This document shows, in pieces, positions 27,652 to 34,584 of a stretch of DNA of 64,000 nt. Under the pieces are notes generated by a model. The model was given only the letters and a program-made list of their open reading frames with translations, was not told the origin of the DNA and did not search any database. The position numbers were made by a program, and so were the translations under genes. The DNA is taken from NCBI GenBank assembly GCA_900544095.1, contig UQTV01000006.1, positions 1 through 64,000 of the forward strand. Reading direction: 5' to 3'. Every line of letters begins with the position of its first letter. Positions within the stretch are counted from its first letter, which is position 1. This stretch comes from an uncultured Collinsella sp. Its GTDB lineage: Bacteria; Actinomycetota; Coriobacteriia; Coriobacteriales; Coriobacteriaceae.

Positions 27652-27667
27652 CGTTTCATGTGAAACA
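27652..27667. promoter_or_regulatory. parS-like palindrome (14 of 16)
   Basis: CGTTTCATGTGAAACA differs from the parS consensus TGTTTCACGTGAAACA at two positions. It lies just after the rlmN stop, about 2.2 kb from three perfect sites, and may be a weak ParB nucleation site. Confidence 0.5.
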
Positions 27668-27670
27668 TCG

Positions 27671-27709
27671 AACGGCCCCGGTTGCAGGATATGCAACCGG
27701 GGTCGTTTC
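27671..27709 (+). terminator. Terminator of rlmN
   Basis: Stem GGCCCCGGTTGC, loop AGGATAT and GCAACCGGGGTC are followed by GTTT. It lies about 40 bases after the stop codon. Confidence 0.85.
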
Positions 27710-27766
27710 ATTATTGACATCAATTATGGACCAGCTGCTACCTTTCCCATTATTTACGGACAAAAT

Positions 27767-27804
27767 AAGGGGCCCTTGTCTCATGAATCAGACAAGGGCC
27801 CCTT
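27767..27804. terminator. Bidirectional terminator
   Basis: A perfect 15-bp stem (AAGGGGCCCTTGTCT/AGACAAGGGCCCCTT) surrounds an 8-nt loop, with AT-rich flanks. It ends the long minus-strand jag-rsmG-par transcript and backs up rlmN. Confidence 0.8.
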
Positions 27805-27823
27805 AAAATATGCAGGGTAATTG

Positions 27824-27835
27824 TTAGGTACCTAA
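27824..27835. repeat. 12-bp palindrome TTAGGTACCTAA, copy 1
   Basis: This perfect palindrome overlaps the stop codon of the small gene after parB. An identical one lies just upstream of jag at 31328. Two identical 12-mers within 3.5 kb are unlikely by chance; a regulatory role is speculative. Confidence 0.5.
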
Positions 27836-28086
27836 TAGCCTACATTTTCCCATTGGTTGCTAACCCAACCTTGATTAATCTTAGGATTTTTCGTTACCTG
27901 AGCAGTGCGCATGGCAACATCTTCTGTCATAACATCCATTTTCTTCTTTGACGTATCAACGATATCTTGCGCGCCACGAAGCAAACAATCTCGAAGTTCA
28001 TCGTCTGTCGCGATCTTATAGCCAGCAAAGGCACCAGCCGCGACAGTCGTCGCCAATGCAATCGCAGTAAAAATCTTATTCCTCAT
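27832..28086 (-). CDS. Small signal-anchored protein coupled to parB
   Basis: This 84-residue protein has an N-terminal membrane helix (residues 4-22, FTAIALATTVAAGAFAGY) and a polar tail with TDDELRDCLLRGAQDIV. It is not a family I recognise. Its ribosome site (AAGGAGG) lies inside the last codons of parB and its ATG overlaps the parB stop by 11 bases, so it is translationally coupled to the segregation genes. A TTG six codons earlier is possible but has no site. Confidence 0.65.
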   Translation of the reverse strand: MRNKIFTAIALATTVAAGAFAGYKIATDDELRDCLLRGAQDIVDTSKKKMDVMTEDVAMRTAQVTKNPKINQGWVSNQWENVGY

Positions 28087-28981
28087 CTTGGCCTCCTTGA
28101 TCAAACTGAATCATTTCACCAAGAATACGAGAGAGCTCTTCCTCGTCTTTAAACTCAATCTCAATCTTATTCTTTCCACGCGAGCTCTTCACACGAACGT
28201 TGGTATTAAATACCTGACGAAGTACACGCGCAGCCTTTTTAAAAGACTGAGGCGTTGCAGGCCGTGGCGTCTTAGTTGTCTCTCCGGCAGAAAACAATGG
28301 AGCAAGATTTTCTGTCGCTCTTACGGAAAGGCCCTCCGCAACAACCTTCTCTGCAAGTCGAATTCGCGCGTCCTCATAGGGAACTGCAAGAATCGCACGT
28401 GCATGTCCAGCAGTTAGTTTACTCTCAAAAATCATCTGCTGAACTACTTCGGGGAGATCGAGAAGGCGCAGCGAGTTTGTAATTGCAGAGCGTGACTTGC
28501 TTACTGCTTTCGACAATGCCTCCTGGGTCATACCGCTGGCATCGATAAGCTGGCGATAGCCCTTAGCCTCTTCGACGGGATTCAGATCAGAACGCTGAAG
28601 GTTTTCGATAAGAGCAAGAGCCAGCATCTCTTCATCATTAACATCTTTAATGATGACAGGCAGTTCCTCAAGACCAGCAAGCTTTGATGCCTGATACCGA
28701 CGCTCACCAGCGATGATCTCATAGCCGTTTCCATGCTTGCGAACCAAGAGCGGCTGCAAAACGCCATGCTCTTGGATTGACTCGCTCAACTCGCGAAGTT
28801 CAGTTTCATTAAAATGAATTCGCGGTTGATTAGGGTTGGGAACGATATCCTCAATAGGTAGTTTTGTTACAGATGCGGCATTTGAAGCAGATACAGCAGA
28901 ACCACCGGTCTCATACTCGGCCTCTGAGACCAAAGCATTGAGTCCACGTCCCAATCCACCACGTTTCTTTGCACTAGGCAC
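28076..28981 (-). CDS. parB: Chromosome-partitioning protein ParB
   Basis: ParB loads at parS and spreads as a CTP-dependent clamp, recruiting SMC and working with ParA. Visible parts are the N-terminal ParA-contact motif (GLGRGLNALV), the CTPase region (IVPNPNQPRIHFNE, LLVRKHGNGYEIIAGERRYQASKLAG), the helix-turn-helix (MTQEALSKAVSKSRSAITNSLRLL) and a C-terminal dimer domain (RVKSSRGKNKIEIEF). Start overlaps the parA stop by eight bases. The gene is visibly AT-richer than neighbours outside the par-rsmG block. Confidence 0.96.
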   Translation of the reverse strand: MPSAKKRGGLGRGLNALVSEAEYETGGSAVSASNAASVTKLPIEDIVPNPNQPRIHFNETELRELSESIQEHGVLQPLLVRKHGNGYEIIAGERRYQASKLAGLEELPVIIKDVNDEEMLALALIENLQRSDLNPVEEAKGYRQLIDASGMTQEALSKAVSKSRSAITNSLRLLDLPEVVQQMIFESKLTAGHARAILAVPYEDARIRLAEKVVAEGLSVRATENLAPLFSAGETTKTPRPATPQSFKKAARVLRQVFNTNVRVKSSRGKNKIEIEFKDEEELSRILGEMIQFDQGGQDEE

Positions 28982-29774
28982 GCTTGATCACCTCTTTTGC
29001 AAGGTTCATATACGCTTTTGCACCCTTATTTTGAGGTGCATAGGTAATTACCGGCTCTCCAAAAGACGGAGCCTCAGAGATTTTTACGGTACGGGGAATT
29101 AGGGTCTTAAAAGCCTTATCACCAAAGTACGACTGAACTTCCTCAACGACCTGATTCGAGAGAGAAGTACGCGAGTCATACATCGTCATAAGCACGCCAT
29201 AGGTGTCTAAGCCCTTGTTCAGACGTGATTTAACCATCTTCATTGACTCAAGCAGCTTCGTAACGCCCTCGAGTGCGTAATACTCGCACTGGATCGGAAT
29301 CAAAACGCTATCTGCTGCGGTCAGGGCGTTGATAGTAAGCAGGCCAAGCGAAGGAGGACAGTCGATGAATATAAAATCGAACTCGTCCTGAATCGGCTCA
29401 AGCAAATCTTTGAGGCGGGTTTCACGAGCAATTGCGCTTACGAGCTCAATTTCAGCGCCTGCAAGCTGAATTGTCGCCGGAATAACGAATACCTTTTTGC
29501 AATTTGTATCAAGAACAAGCGATTCTGCCGGCACATCATTCAGCAATGCATCATAGATGCATTGCTCAAGGTCTTCTTTTTCAATTCCGAATCCACTGGT
29601 GCTGTTTCCCTGCGGATCAAAATCGACAATCAGTGTCTTGCGACCCTGCTCACCCAGTGCTGCTGCAAGGTTTACAGCCGTCGTTGACTTACCGACGCCG
29701 CCTTTTTGATTGATGATTGCAATAATACGCGTGTCTTTAGCGCTCTTAGAACGCTTAACGTCGCGAAATCCCAC
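28974..29774 (-). CDS. parA: Chromosome-partitioning ATPase ParA/Soj
   Basis: The deviant Walker A motif KGGVGKSTTAVNLA identifies the ParA/MinD class, with VDFDPQGN, FIDCPPSLGLLT and IQCEYYALEGV as further hallmarks. It drives origin segregation with ParB and may modulate DnaA as Soj does. It starts with GTG after GGAGGG. Three perfect parS sites lie between it and rsmG. Confidence 0.96.
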   Translation of the reverse strand: MGFRDVKRSKSAKDTRIIAIINQKGGVGKSTTAVNLAAALGEQGRKTLIVDFDPQGNSTSGFGIEKEDLEQCIYDALLNDVPAESLVLDTNCKKVFVIPATIQLAGAEIELVSAIARETRLKDLLEPIQDEFDFIFIDCPPSLGLLTINALTAADSVLIPIQCEYYALEGVTKLLESMKMVKSRLNKGLDTYGVLMTMYDSRTSLSNQVVEEVQSYFGDKAFKTLIPRTVKISEAPSFGEPVITYAPQNKGAKAYMNLAKEVIKRA

Positions 29775-29813
29775 GGTCCCTCCTGGTGTGTATTAAAGCT
29801 GTCAAACGGAGGA

Positions 29814-29829
29814 TGTTTCACGTGAAACA
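29814..29829. promoter_or_regulatory. parS site 1 (perfect)
   Basis: TGTTTCACGTGAAACA, the full consensus for ParB binding, lies 40 bases upstream of parA. Confidence 0.95.
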
Positions 29830-29852
29830 TTCCGATTCGATATCAACCGCCA

Positions 29853-29868
29853 TGTTTCACGTGAAACA
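29853..29868. promoter_or_regulatory. parS site 2 (perfect)
   Basis: This is the same 16-bp consensus, 39 bases from site 1. Confidence 0.95.
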
Positions 29869-29891
29869 GTGCAAGTTGTTAGTATCCATTA

Positions 29892-29907
29892 TGTTTCACG
29901 TGAAACA
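29892..29907. promoter_or_regulatory. parS site 3 (perfect)
   Basis: This is the same 16-bp consensus, 39 bases from site 2, ending next to the rsmG stop. The even 39-base spacing places the sites on similar but slowly rotating helix faces. Confidence 0.95.
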
Positions 29908-29908
29908 T

Positions 29909-30646
29909 CTAGGCAAGCGGATTCTTCTTAGCCATGCCATTTGCACGAGGCAATGAAACGGAAGCCGGATGACTCTTCTTAAGAACAATGAACTCCCTAT
30001 GGCCCAGGCCCTCAGGCAAATCGATTGTGTCATTCAGAAGCAAAGTGAAGCCGCAGATCTTAGCTGCTGACATACCGGAAGCAAGCTCCTCAACCGATGG
30101 ATTACCCTTGGTGATAACAAATAGCCCTCCATCTTTGAGATACGGAGCCGCATACTCAACAAGGATCGGTAGAGGGGCCAGTGCGCGGGCCGTTACGACA
30201 GAGAACTGCTTCTTATGGCTTCGAGCATATTCTTCAAGGCGATCATGAACTGCATGACCATATTTCAATCCAAGAGCATGAACAAAAGAATTGACAGCAT
30301 CAACCTTCTTGCCAACAGAGTCAATATAAGTAGCTTTACGATGTGTAGTTATCGTTAATGGAATACCAGGGAAGCCCGCACCTGTTCCCATATCGAGCAA
30401 AGCACCCTCAGGAGCCTTATTGATATAAGGGAGCAAAACAAGTGAGTCAAGGATATGAAGTATCGCAGCATCTTCTACGTTAAGAATACGGGTGAGATTG
30501 GTTTTCTTATTAGTTTCAAGAACCAAATCCAAATGCTGAATACATTTCCTTAGCTCAGTATCAGTTACGCTCAAGGAATACTCTTTGCAATAGGAAGTTA
30601 GACGACTCAGCATCTCGTCAGCCTGCTGATCAGTAAGTACAAACAA
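29909..30646 (-). CDS. rsmG: 16S rRNA m7G methyltransferase RsmG
   Basis: This SAM-dependent enzyme methylates G527 of 16S rRNA; its loss can give low-level streptomycin resistance. The SAM motif LLDMGTGAGFPGIPL is clear, followed by DSVGKKVDAVNSFV, VTARALAPLPILVEYAAP and FVITKGN. I place the start at TTG 30646, six bases after AAGGAG. This gives 245 residues, the normal size, whereas an ATG 16 codons upstream would begin inside the jag terminator. Confidence 0.93.
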   Translation of the reverse strand: MFVLTDQQADEMLSRLTSYCKEYSLSVTDTELRKCIQHLDLVLETNKKTNLTRILNVEDAAILHILDSLVLLPYINKAPEGALLDMGTGAGFPGIPLTITTHRKATYIDSVGKKVDAVNSFVHALGLKYGHAVHDRLEEYARSHKKQFSVVTARALAPLPILVEYAAPYLKDGGLFVITKGNPSVEELASGMSAAKICGFTLLLNDTIDLPEGLGHREFIVLKKSHPASVSLPRANGMAKKNPLA

Positions 30647-30692
30647 CAGAAGCTCCTTTCTGACAAAAAACAGTGTATCGATAACTTTTGAC

Positions 30693-30725
30693 AAAAAAAG
30701 GGGACGTGGAAACCACGCCCCCTTA
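30693..30725 (-). terminator. Terminator after jag
   Basis: On the minus strand GGGGGCGTGG, loop TTT and CCACGTCCCC are followed by seven T. It separates the rpmH-jag operon from rsmG. Confidence 0.9.
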
Positions 30726-30742
30726 GCATAAGCTCGAGTAGA

Positions 30743-31312
30743 TTATCGAGCAACAATCACCACATGGCGATCAGGGTCAGAACCCTCAGAATGGGTATCG
30801 ACGGCATCATTGCCACGAAGTGCAATATGAACCAGTCGGCGCTCATAGGCATTCATGGGCGGAAGCGAAACACTCTTATGAGTACGGATGGCACGCTCGG
30901 CGGCAGACTGAGCCATAGAGGCAACCTTGTCCTGACGACGGCTCTTGTAGCCCTCAACGTCAACCACAACCGGATACCTAAAGCCAAGCTTGCGGCTCAC
31001 CAACAGGGAGAACATAACCTGAAGAGCATCGAGGGTACGTCCATGACGGCCAATGAGAACAGCAAGATCCGGAGCGGTTACGTCCAGAATCAACTCACCC
31101 TCATCGCCCTCATACTCATCGATGGGAGAGTTCGCCGCATCGAAGTGCGAAAGGATGGAACGCAGAATGGAAATAGCCACATCGGCAATGGTGTCGAGCT
31201 CCTCATCGGTCAGCTCTTCACCAGCCTTGTAACGCTGTGCAATCTCGGGATAATCGCCCGCGACCTGCGGGGCAACCTCCTCAAGCATATCCTCGACGAT
31301 CTCTTCAGACAT
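30743..31312 (-). CDS. khpB: RNA-binding protein Jag/KhpB (KH-R3H)
   Basis: This has the two RNA-binding domains of Jag/KhpB: a KH domain with LIGRHGRTLDALQVMFSLLV and an R3H domain with PMNAYERRLVHIALRGNDAV. The N-terminal Jag domain is replaced by an acidic helical stretch (EEIVEDMLEEVAPQ). In Gram-positives the protein works with KhpA in RNA metabolism and cell elongation. GGAG precedes the ATG at 31312; a TTG four codons earlier is less likely. It follows yidC in the usual order. Confidence 0.92.
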   Translation of the reverse strand: MSEEIVEDMLEEVAPQVAGDYPEIAQRYKAGEELTDEELDTIADVAISILRSILSHFDAANSPIDEYEGDEGELILDVTAPDLAVLIGRHGRTLDALQVMFSLLVSRKLGFRYPVVVDVEGYKSRRQDKVASMAQSAAERAIRTHKSVSLPPMNAYERRLVHIALRGNDAVDTHSEGSDPDRHVVIVAR

Positions 31313-31327
31313 AACGAACTCCAAAAG

Positions 31328-31339
31328 TTAGGTACCTAA
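31328..31339. repeat. 12-bp palindrome TTAGGTACCTAA, copy 2
   Basis: This is identical to the palindrome at 27824 and lies in the short gap between yidC and jag, just upstream of the jag ribosome site. Confidence 0.5.
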
Positions 31340-31356
31340 ATAAGAATACTATCCCA

Positions 31357-32127
31357 CTACTTCTTTTTGTGCGGACGCGGCTTCTTCTCGCGGCGGGTAA
31401 CCTCGACCTGCAGCGGAGCGTTCTTGAGGCGCTCCTCCTCATCGGCCTTAGCCTTGTCGATAACCTTCTGCGTCACGAAGATCTGCTGGACAACCTGCCA
31501 GGCAGAAGACACATCGTAGTACAGCAGAACGCCGACGGGCAGGCTCCAGCCCATCCAAAGCATCATGACGGTCATGACGACGGCCATCATGCGCATGCTC
31601 TGGGCCTGCTGACCAGTCTGATTGCGAGACATATACAGCTGCGGAATCAGGGTCAAGACAGCGAACAGAATCAGGCAAACCAGCGCAGGCAGCGCAACCA
31701 TAAAGCCATCGGCAAAGGAAGCGCTCGGCGTGGTGGTAAGGTCGGGCAGGATGTTGAAGAACGAGAACGTACCGTCGCTAAAGTAGTTCGGCAGGTTACG
31801 CAGCAACGTAAACAGGGCAAACAGGACAGGCATCTGGATCAACAGCGGCAGACAACCAGCCATAGGGTTGAACTTGTTCTCGCTGTAGAACTTCTGCATC
31901 TCCTCGGCCTGGCGCTGGGGATCGTCGGCATAGCGCTCCTGAATCTCGAGCATCTTAGGCTGCAGCACCTGCATGCGAGCTGTCGACTTGGTCGACTTGA
32001 GCATGAGCGGCGTCAGCAGCAGACGGATGATGACCACCAGGATGATGATGGACAGGCCCCAGTCGACCGCAAAGGTCTGGATGAGCTTGAGCAGCTCGAA
32101 AAGGATGTTAACGATCCAATCCCACAT
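31357..32127 (-). CDS. yidC: Membrane protein insertase YidC
   Basis: YidC/Oxa1 proteins insert small membrane proteins, alone or with SecYEG. This short Gram-positive form has the conserved groove arginine in IILVVIIRLLLTPLM, the cytoplasmic helical hairpin (LQPKMLEIQERYADDPQRQAEEMQKFY), NPMAGCLPLLIQMPVLFALF and three later helices. The tail is basic (TRREKKPRPHKKK), as expected for ribosome contact. I see no lipobox. It lies between yidD and jag. Confidence 0.95.
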   Translation of the reverse strand: MWDWIVNILFELLKLIQTFAVDWGLSIIILVVIIRLLLTPLMLKSTKSTARMQVLQPKMLEIQERYADDPQRQAEEMQKFYSENKFNPMAGCLPLLIQMPVLFALFTLLRNLPNYFSDGTFSFFNILPDLTTTPSASFADGFMVALPALVCLILFAVLTLIPQLYMSRNQTGQQAQSMRMMAVVMTVMMLWMGWSLPVGVLLYYDVSSAWQVVQQIFVTQKVIDKAKADEEERLKNAPLQVEVTRREKKPRPHKKK

Positions 32128-32156
32128 GTAAGTTTTCCTCCGATAGCGAGTGCCCG

Positions 32157-32381
32157 CTAGGGCACAGGGTCATAACCGCCGACGTGCAGGGGATTGCAGC
32201 GAGCGATGCGCCTCACGGCAAGCCAGCAGCCTCTCAAAACACCGTACTTCTCAATCGCCTGAACGGCATATTGCGAGCACGTTGGGTAGTAAATGCAGGC
32301 GTCAGGTAATAAGGGCGAAATAACCTGTTGATATATGCGAATAGGAGCGATGGCAACACGTCGCAAAACGTGATTGCTCAT
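32157..32381 (-). CDS. yidD: Membrane protein insertion efficiency factor YidD
   Basis: This 74-residue protein has an amphipathic start (RRVAIAPIRIYQQVISPLL) and the family signature YYPTCSQYAVQAIEKYG, then GCWLAVRRIARCNPLHVGGYDPVP. It assists YidC-dependent insertion. Its ATG overlaps the rnpA stop by four bases. Confidence 0.95.
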   Translation of the reverse strand: MSNHVLRRVAIAPIRIYQQVISPLLPDACIYYPTCSQYAVQAIEKYGVLRGCWLAVRRIARCNPLHVGGYDPVP

Positions 32382-32716
32382 CGCTCCTCCCCGGCAACGC
32401 CGGCGCGTTTCATAAGCGAACGCAATGCCTTGTCCATCTCCTGCGGCGAGGAGATCCTCGTCTTGGGAGTCGCGAACAAGATGATGTCATAACCCGCAAC
32501 GGGAAATCCGCAGCTGCGGGCGGCCTCGCGCATCACACGCTTAGAACGGTTGCGCACGACTGCACAACCGAGCCGTTTAGCACCAACGAAGGCGACCCTT
32601 CCGGAGTCGCCTTCGCCAACCGCTTCACATATGGTCATTCGAATCAGAGGGTGATTGAAACGACGCCCCCGACTGAACACATGCTCGAAATCTTGCCGAG
32701 ACTTAATAGTCTTCAT
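32378..32716 (-). CDS. rnpA: Ribonuclease P protein component
   Basis: This protein cofactor of the tRNA 5'-end processing ribozyme has the typical FEHVFSRGRRF, GRVAFVGAKRLGCAVVRNRSKR and VMREAAR segments; the RNRSKRVMRE motif lines the RNA-binding cleft. It follows rpmH by about 20 bases. The RNase P RNA is not in the window. Confidence 0.95.
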   Translation of the reverse strand: MKTIKSRQDFEHVFSRGRRFNHPLIRMTICEAVGEGDSGRVAFVGAKRLGCAVVRNRSKRVMREAARSCGFPVAGYDIILFATPKTRISSPQEMDKALRSLMKRAGVAGEER

Positions 32717-32736
32717 GCGAGATGTGTGTATCGCTG

Positions 32737-32871
32737 CTAGACAGTGAGACGCTTGCGGCCCTTGGCGCGGCGACGGGCGAGCACGGCACGACCACCCTTG
32801 GTGGCCATACGGGCACGGAAGCCATGGGTCTTGGCACGCTTACGCTTATTAGGCTGATACGTACGCTTCAT
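32737..32871 (-). CDS. rpmH: Ribosomal protein L34
   Basis: The 44-residue sequence (MKRTYQPNKRKRAKTHGFRA at the start, then a basic tail) is a standard L34. AGGAGGAA lies six bases before the ATG at 32871; a longer in-frame reading is not needed. It is first in the rpmH-rnpA-yidD-yidC-jag operon. Confidence 0.97.
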   Translation of the reverse strand: MKRTYQPNKRKRAKTHGFRARMATKGGRAVLARRRAKGRKRLTV

Positions 32872-32943
32872 CTTAAGTTCCTCCTGCTGCATTTCGAGTG
32901 TCCGCGGGAGCGCGGACGCAGATATAGACACGTGAGCTTGAAG

Positions 32944-32973
32944 ATTGTAGGGAAATCAATGTTCAAATGTCAA
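32944..32973 (-). promoter_or_regulatory. rpmH promoter
   Basis: On the minus strand TTGACA is separated from TACAAT by 18 bases, close to the sigma-70-type consensus. It drives rpmH and abuts the presumed origin. Confidence 0.75.
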
Positions 32974-32974
32974 G

Positions 32975-33216
32975 AAATCAAAGGTGAAAGGTTGCGTAGT
33001 TCACACGGTTCCGCCATAAGCTCAACCGAAATTTGCGCCGCATTACAACTTTTCACGATATTTCATCGAGTTTTCAACAGGTCATGTTGGCAATGTTGAG
33101 AACTTTTCGCCCGTTTTCCAAAGTTTTCAACAGGTTTTGAAAAGTTGTCGAAAGATGAGAAACATTGCACGGTGAGCTACTATTTGTTCGAAACCTTTTG
33201 AAAGATTGCGAGCGGC
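32975..33216. other. Candidate oriC, left part
   Basis: This non-coding gap separates rpmH from the divergent GHKL gene and is AT-rich for this genome. GTTTTCAACAGGT occurs twice (33070-33082, 33123-33135) and TGTTGAGAA once in reverse (33094-33102). These 9-mers resemble diverged DnaA boxes. No TTATCCACA is present. Strand switch, gene order and nearby parS sites all place the origin here or after dnaA. Confidence 0.6.
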
Positions 33217-34569
33217 ATGTCTGACGACTTTTACACCATGGTCGATTCCGGAGACCCGGCACCCGACAACGAGCACATCAACGGCGTGCGCGAAAAGCGT
33301 GGCGAGGAAGAGCAAGCTGCCGCGAAAACGCAGACTGCCATGTATGCCGCACGCATCGCGGTCTATGACGACATGCTGTCGACGCCGCGCGTCATCGTCA
33401 TCGAACCTAAGGACGTGCGCACCTATCTGGAAGAGACAACCAACACCGTCTACCAGTGCATGAAAGAACAGGGCGGGCACATCTCGCTCATGGTTATCCG
33501 CGAGATTGTCGAAAACTTTATCCACGCCCACTTTGCAGAGCCCATCATCTCGATCCTAGACGGCGGCGACACCATCCGATTCGCAGACCAGGGACCGGGG
33601 ATCGACGACAAGGAGCGCGCGTTCGACTTTGGCGTTACCAGCGCAAACAGCAACATGAAGCGATACATCCGCGGAACCGGAGCCGGGTTTCCCATGGTGC
33701 AGGAGTACCTGGAAAACGCCGGCGGCGCTGTATCCATCGAGGACAACATGGGCAACGGCACCGTGGTCACGGTAAGCCTGAACCCCAAGCGCGTGCAGGA
33801 AATCGAGCGCGCCGGCGGACGCGGTGCTGCCGTGCGGCCCGAGACGGAGCAGCCCACATATCCCCTGCCGGGAGCTTTTGCGCAGCAGCCCATGGCAACG
33901 CAACAGATGCAGCCCCCCGTGGGACAGATGCAGCAGCCCGGAATGCTTCCTACACAAGAGCCCCAGGCGGCATCGATGTCGATGCCGCCAAACGCGCCAG
34001 AGGCCATGCCGCTGGCGGATCAGGATGCAGCAGCAATGCAGCAGGCGACGGGGGCACCGGGTGGCCAGCAAATGGGCTATCAGCCGTACCAACAGGGATA
34101 TCCATATCAGCAGATGCCGCCACTGGGGTATGGCCAGCAGTTCCCGCAGCAGTACCAGCAGGGATATCAGCAGCCGTACCAGCAGATGCCGCAGCAGCAG
34201 TACAACCCCTGGGCCCAGCAGATGACTCCGCAGCCTTACCAACAGTGGCCTCAAAGTTTTCAACAGCAAATGCCGCCGATGCAGAGTTCTCAACAACCAG
34301 CAGCTCAAATGATGTATCCTAATGCAGCAAATCAGTATGCGCAGCCACAACCGGACGTGTTCGTAAGCGATCGCGGCAACGCCGCGCTGGGCTATCTGGC
34401 GCAAAATCAAGCGTGCGGTGCTACCGATCTGGCGAGGGTGTTTGGAAACTCGGCCCCCACTTGGTCACGCACGCTCAATGACTTGGCGCAGGCCGGCTTG
34501 GTCATCAAGCATGGCCAGAAATACCATCTGACCGAACTCGGCGCCGCTCGCGTGCGAGCTCAGAGCTAA
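33217..34569 (+). CDS. GHKL ATPase with Q/P-rich linker and winged helix, at oriC
   Basis: Residues 85-190 form a GHKL ATP-binding fold: REIVENFIHA (N box, Asn100), FADQGPGI (Asp124) and RGTGAGFPMVQEYL (Gly-rich lid), followed by GGAVSIEDNMGNGT. There is no histidine-kinase phospho-acceptor domain. Residues 207-375 are a low-complexity linker rich in Gln, Pro, Tyr and Met. The last 65 residues look like a winged helix (NAALGYLAQNQACGATDLAR, GNSAPTWSRTLNDL). It lies between the candidate origin and dnaA, ending 15 bases before dnaA, so they are probably cotranscribed. I know no characterised protein of this design; an ATP-dependent DNA-binding regulator is a reasonable guess. Confidence 0.75.
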   Translation: MSDDFYTMVDSGDPAPDNEHINGVREKRGEEEQAAAKTQTAMYAARIAVYDDMLSTPRVIVIEPKDVRTYLEETTNTVYQCMKEQGGHISLMVIREIVENFIHAHFAEPIISILDGGDTIRFADQGPGIDDKERAFDFGVTSANSNMKRYIRGTGAGFPMVQEYLENAGGAVSIEDNMGNGTVVTVSLNPKRVQEIERAGGRGAAVRPETEQPTYPLPGAFAQQPMATQQMQPPVGQMQQPGMLPTQEPQAASMSMPPNAPEAMPLADQDAAAMQQATGAPGGQQMGYQPYQQGYPYQQMPPLGYGQQFPQQYQQGYQQPYQQMPQQQYNPWAQQMTPQPYQQWPQSFQQQMPPMQSSQQPAAQMMYPNAANQYAQPQPDVFVSDRGNAALGYLAQNQACGATDLARVFGNSAPTWSRTLNDLAQAGLVIKHGQKYHLTELGAARVRAQS

Positions 34570-34584
34570 AGAACGGGAGAGACA

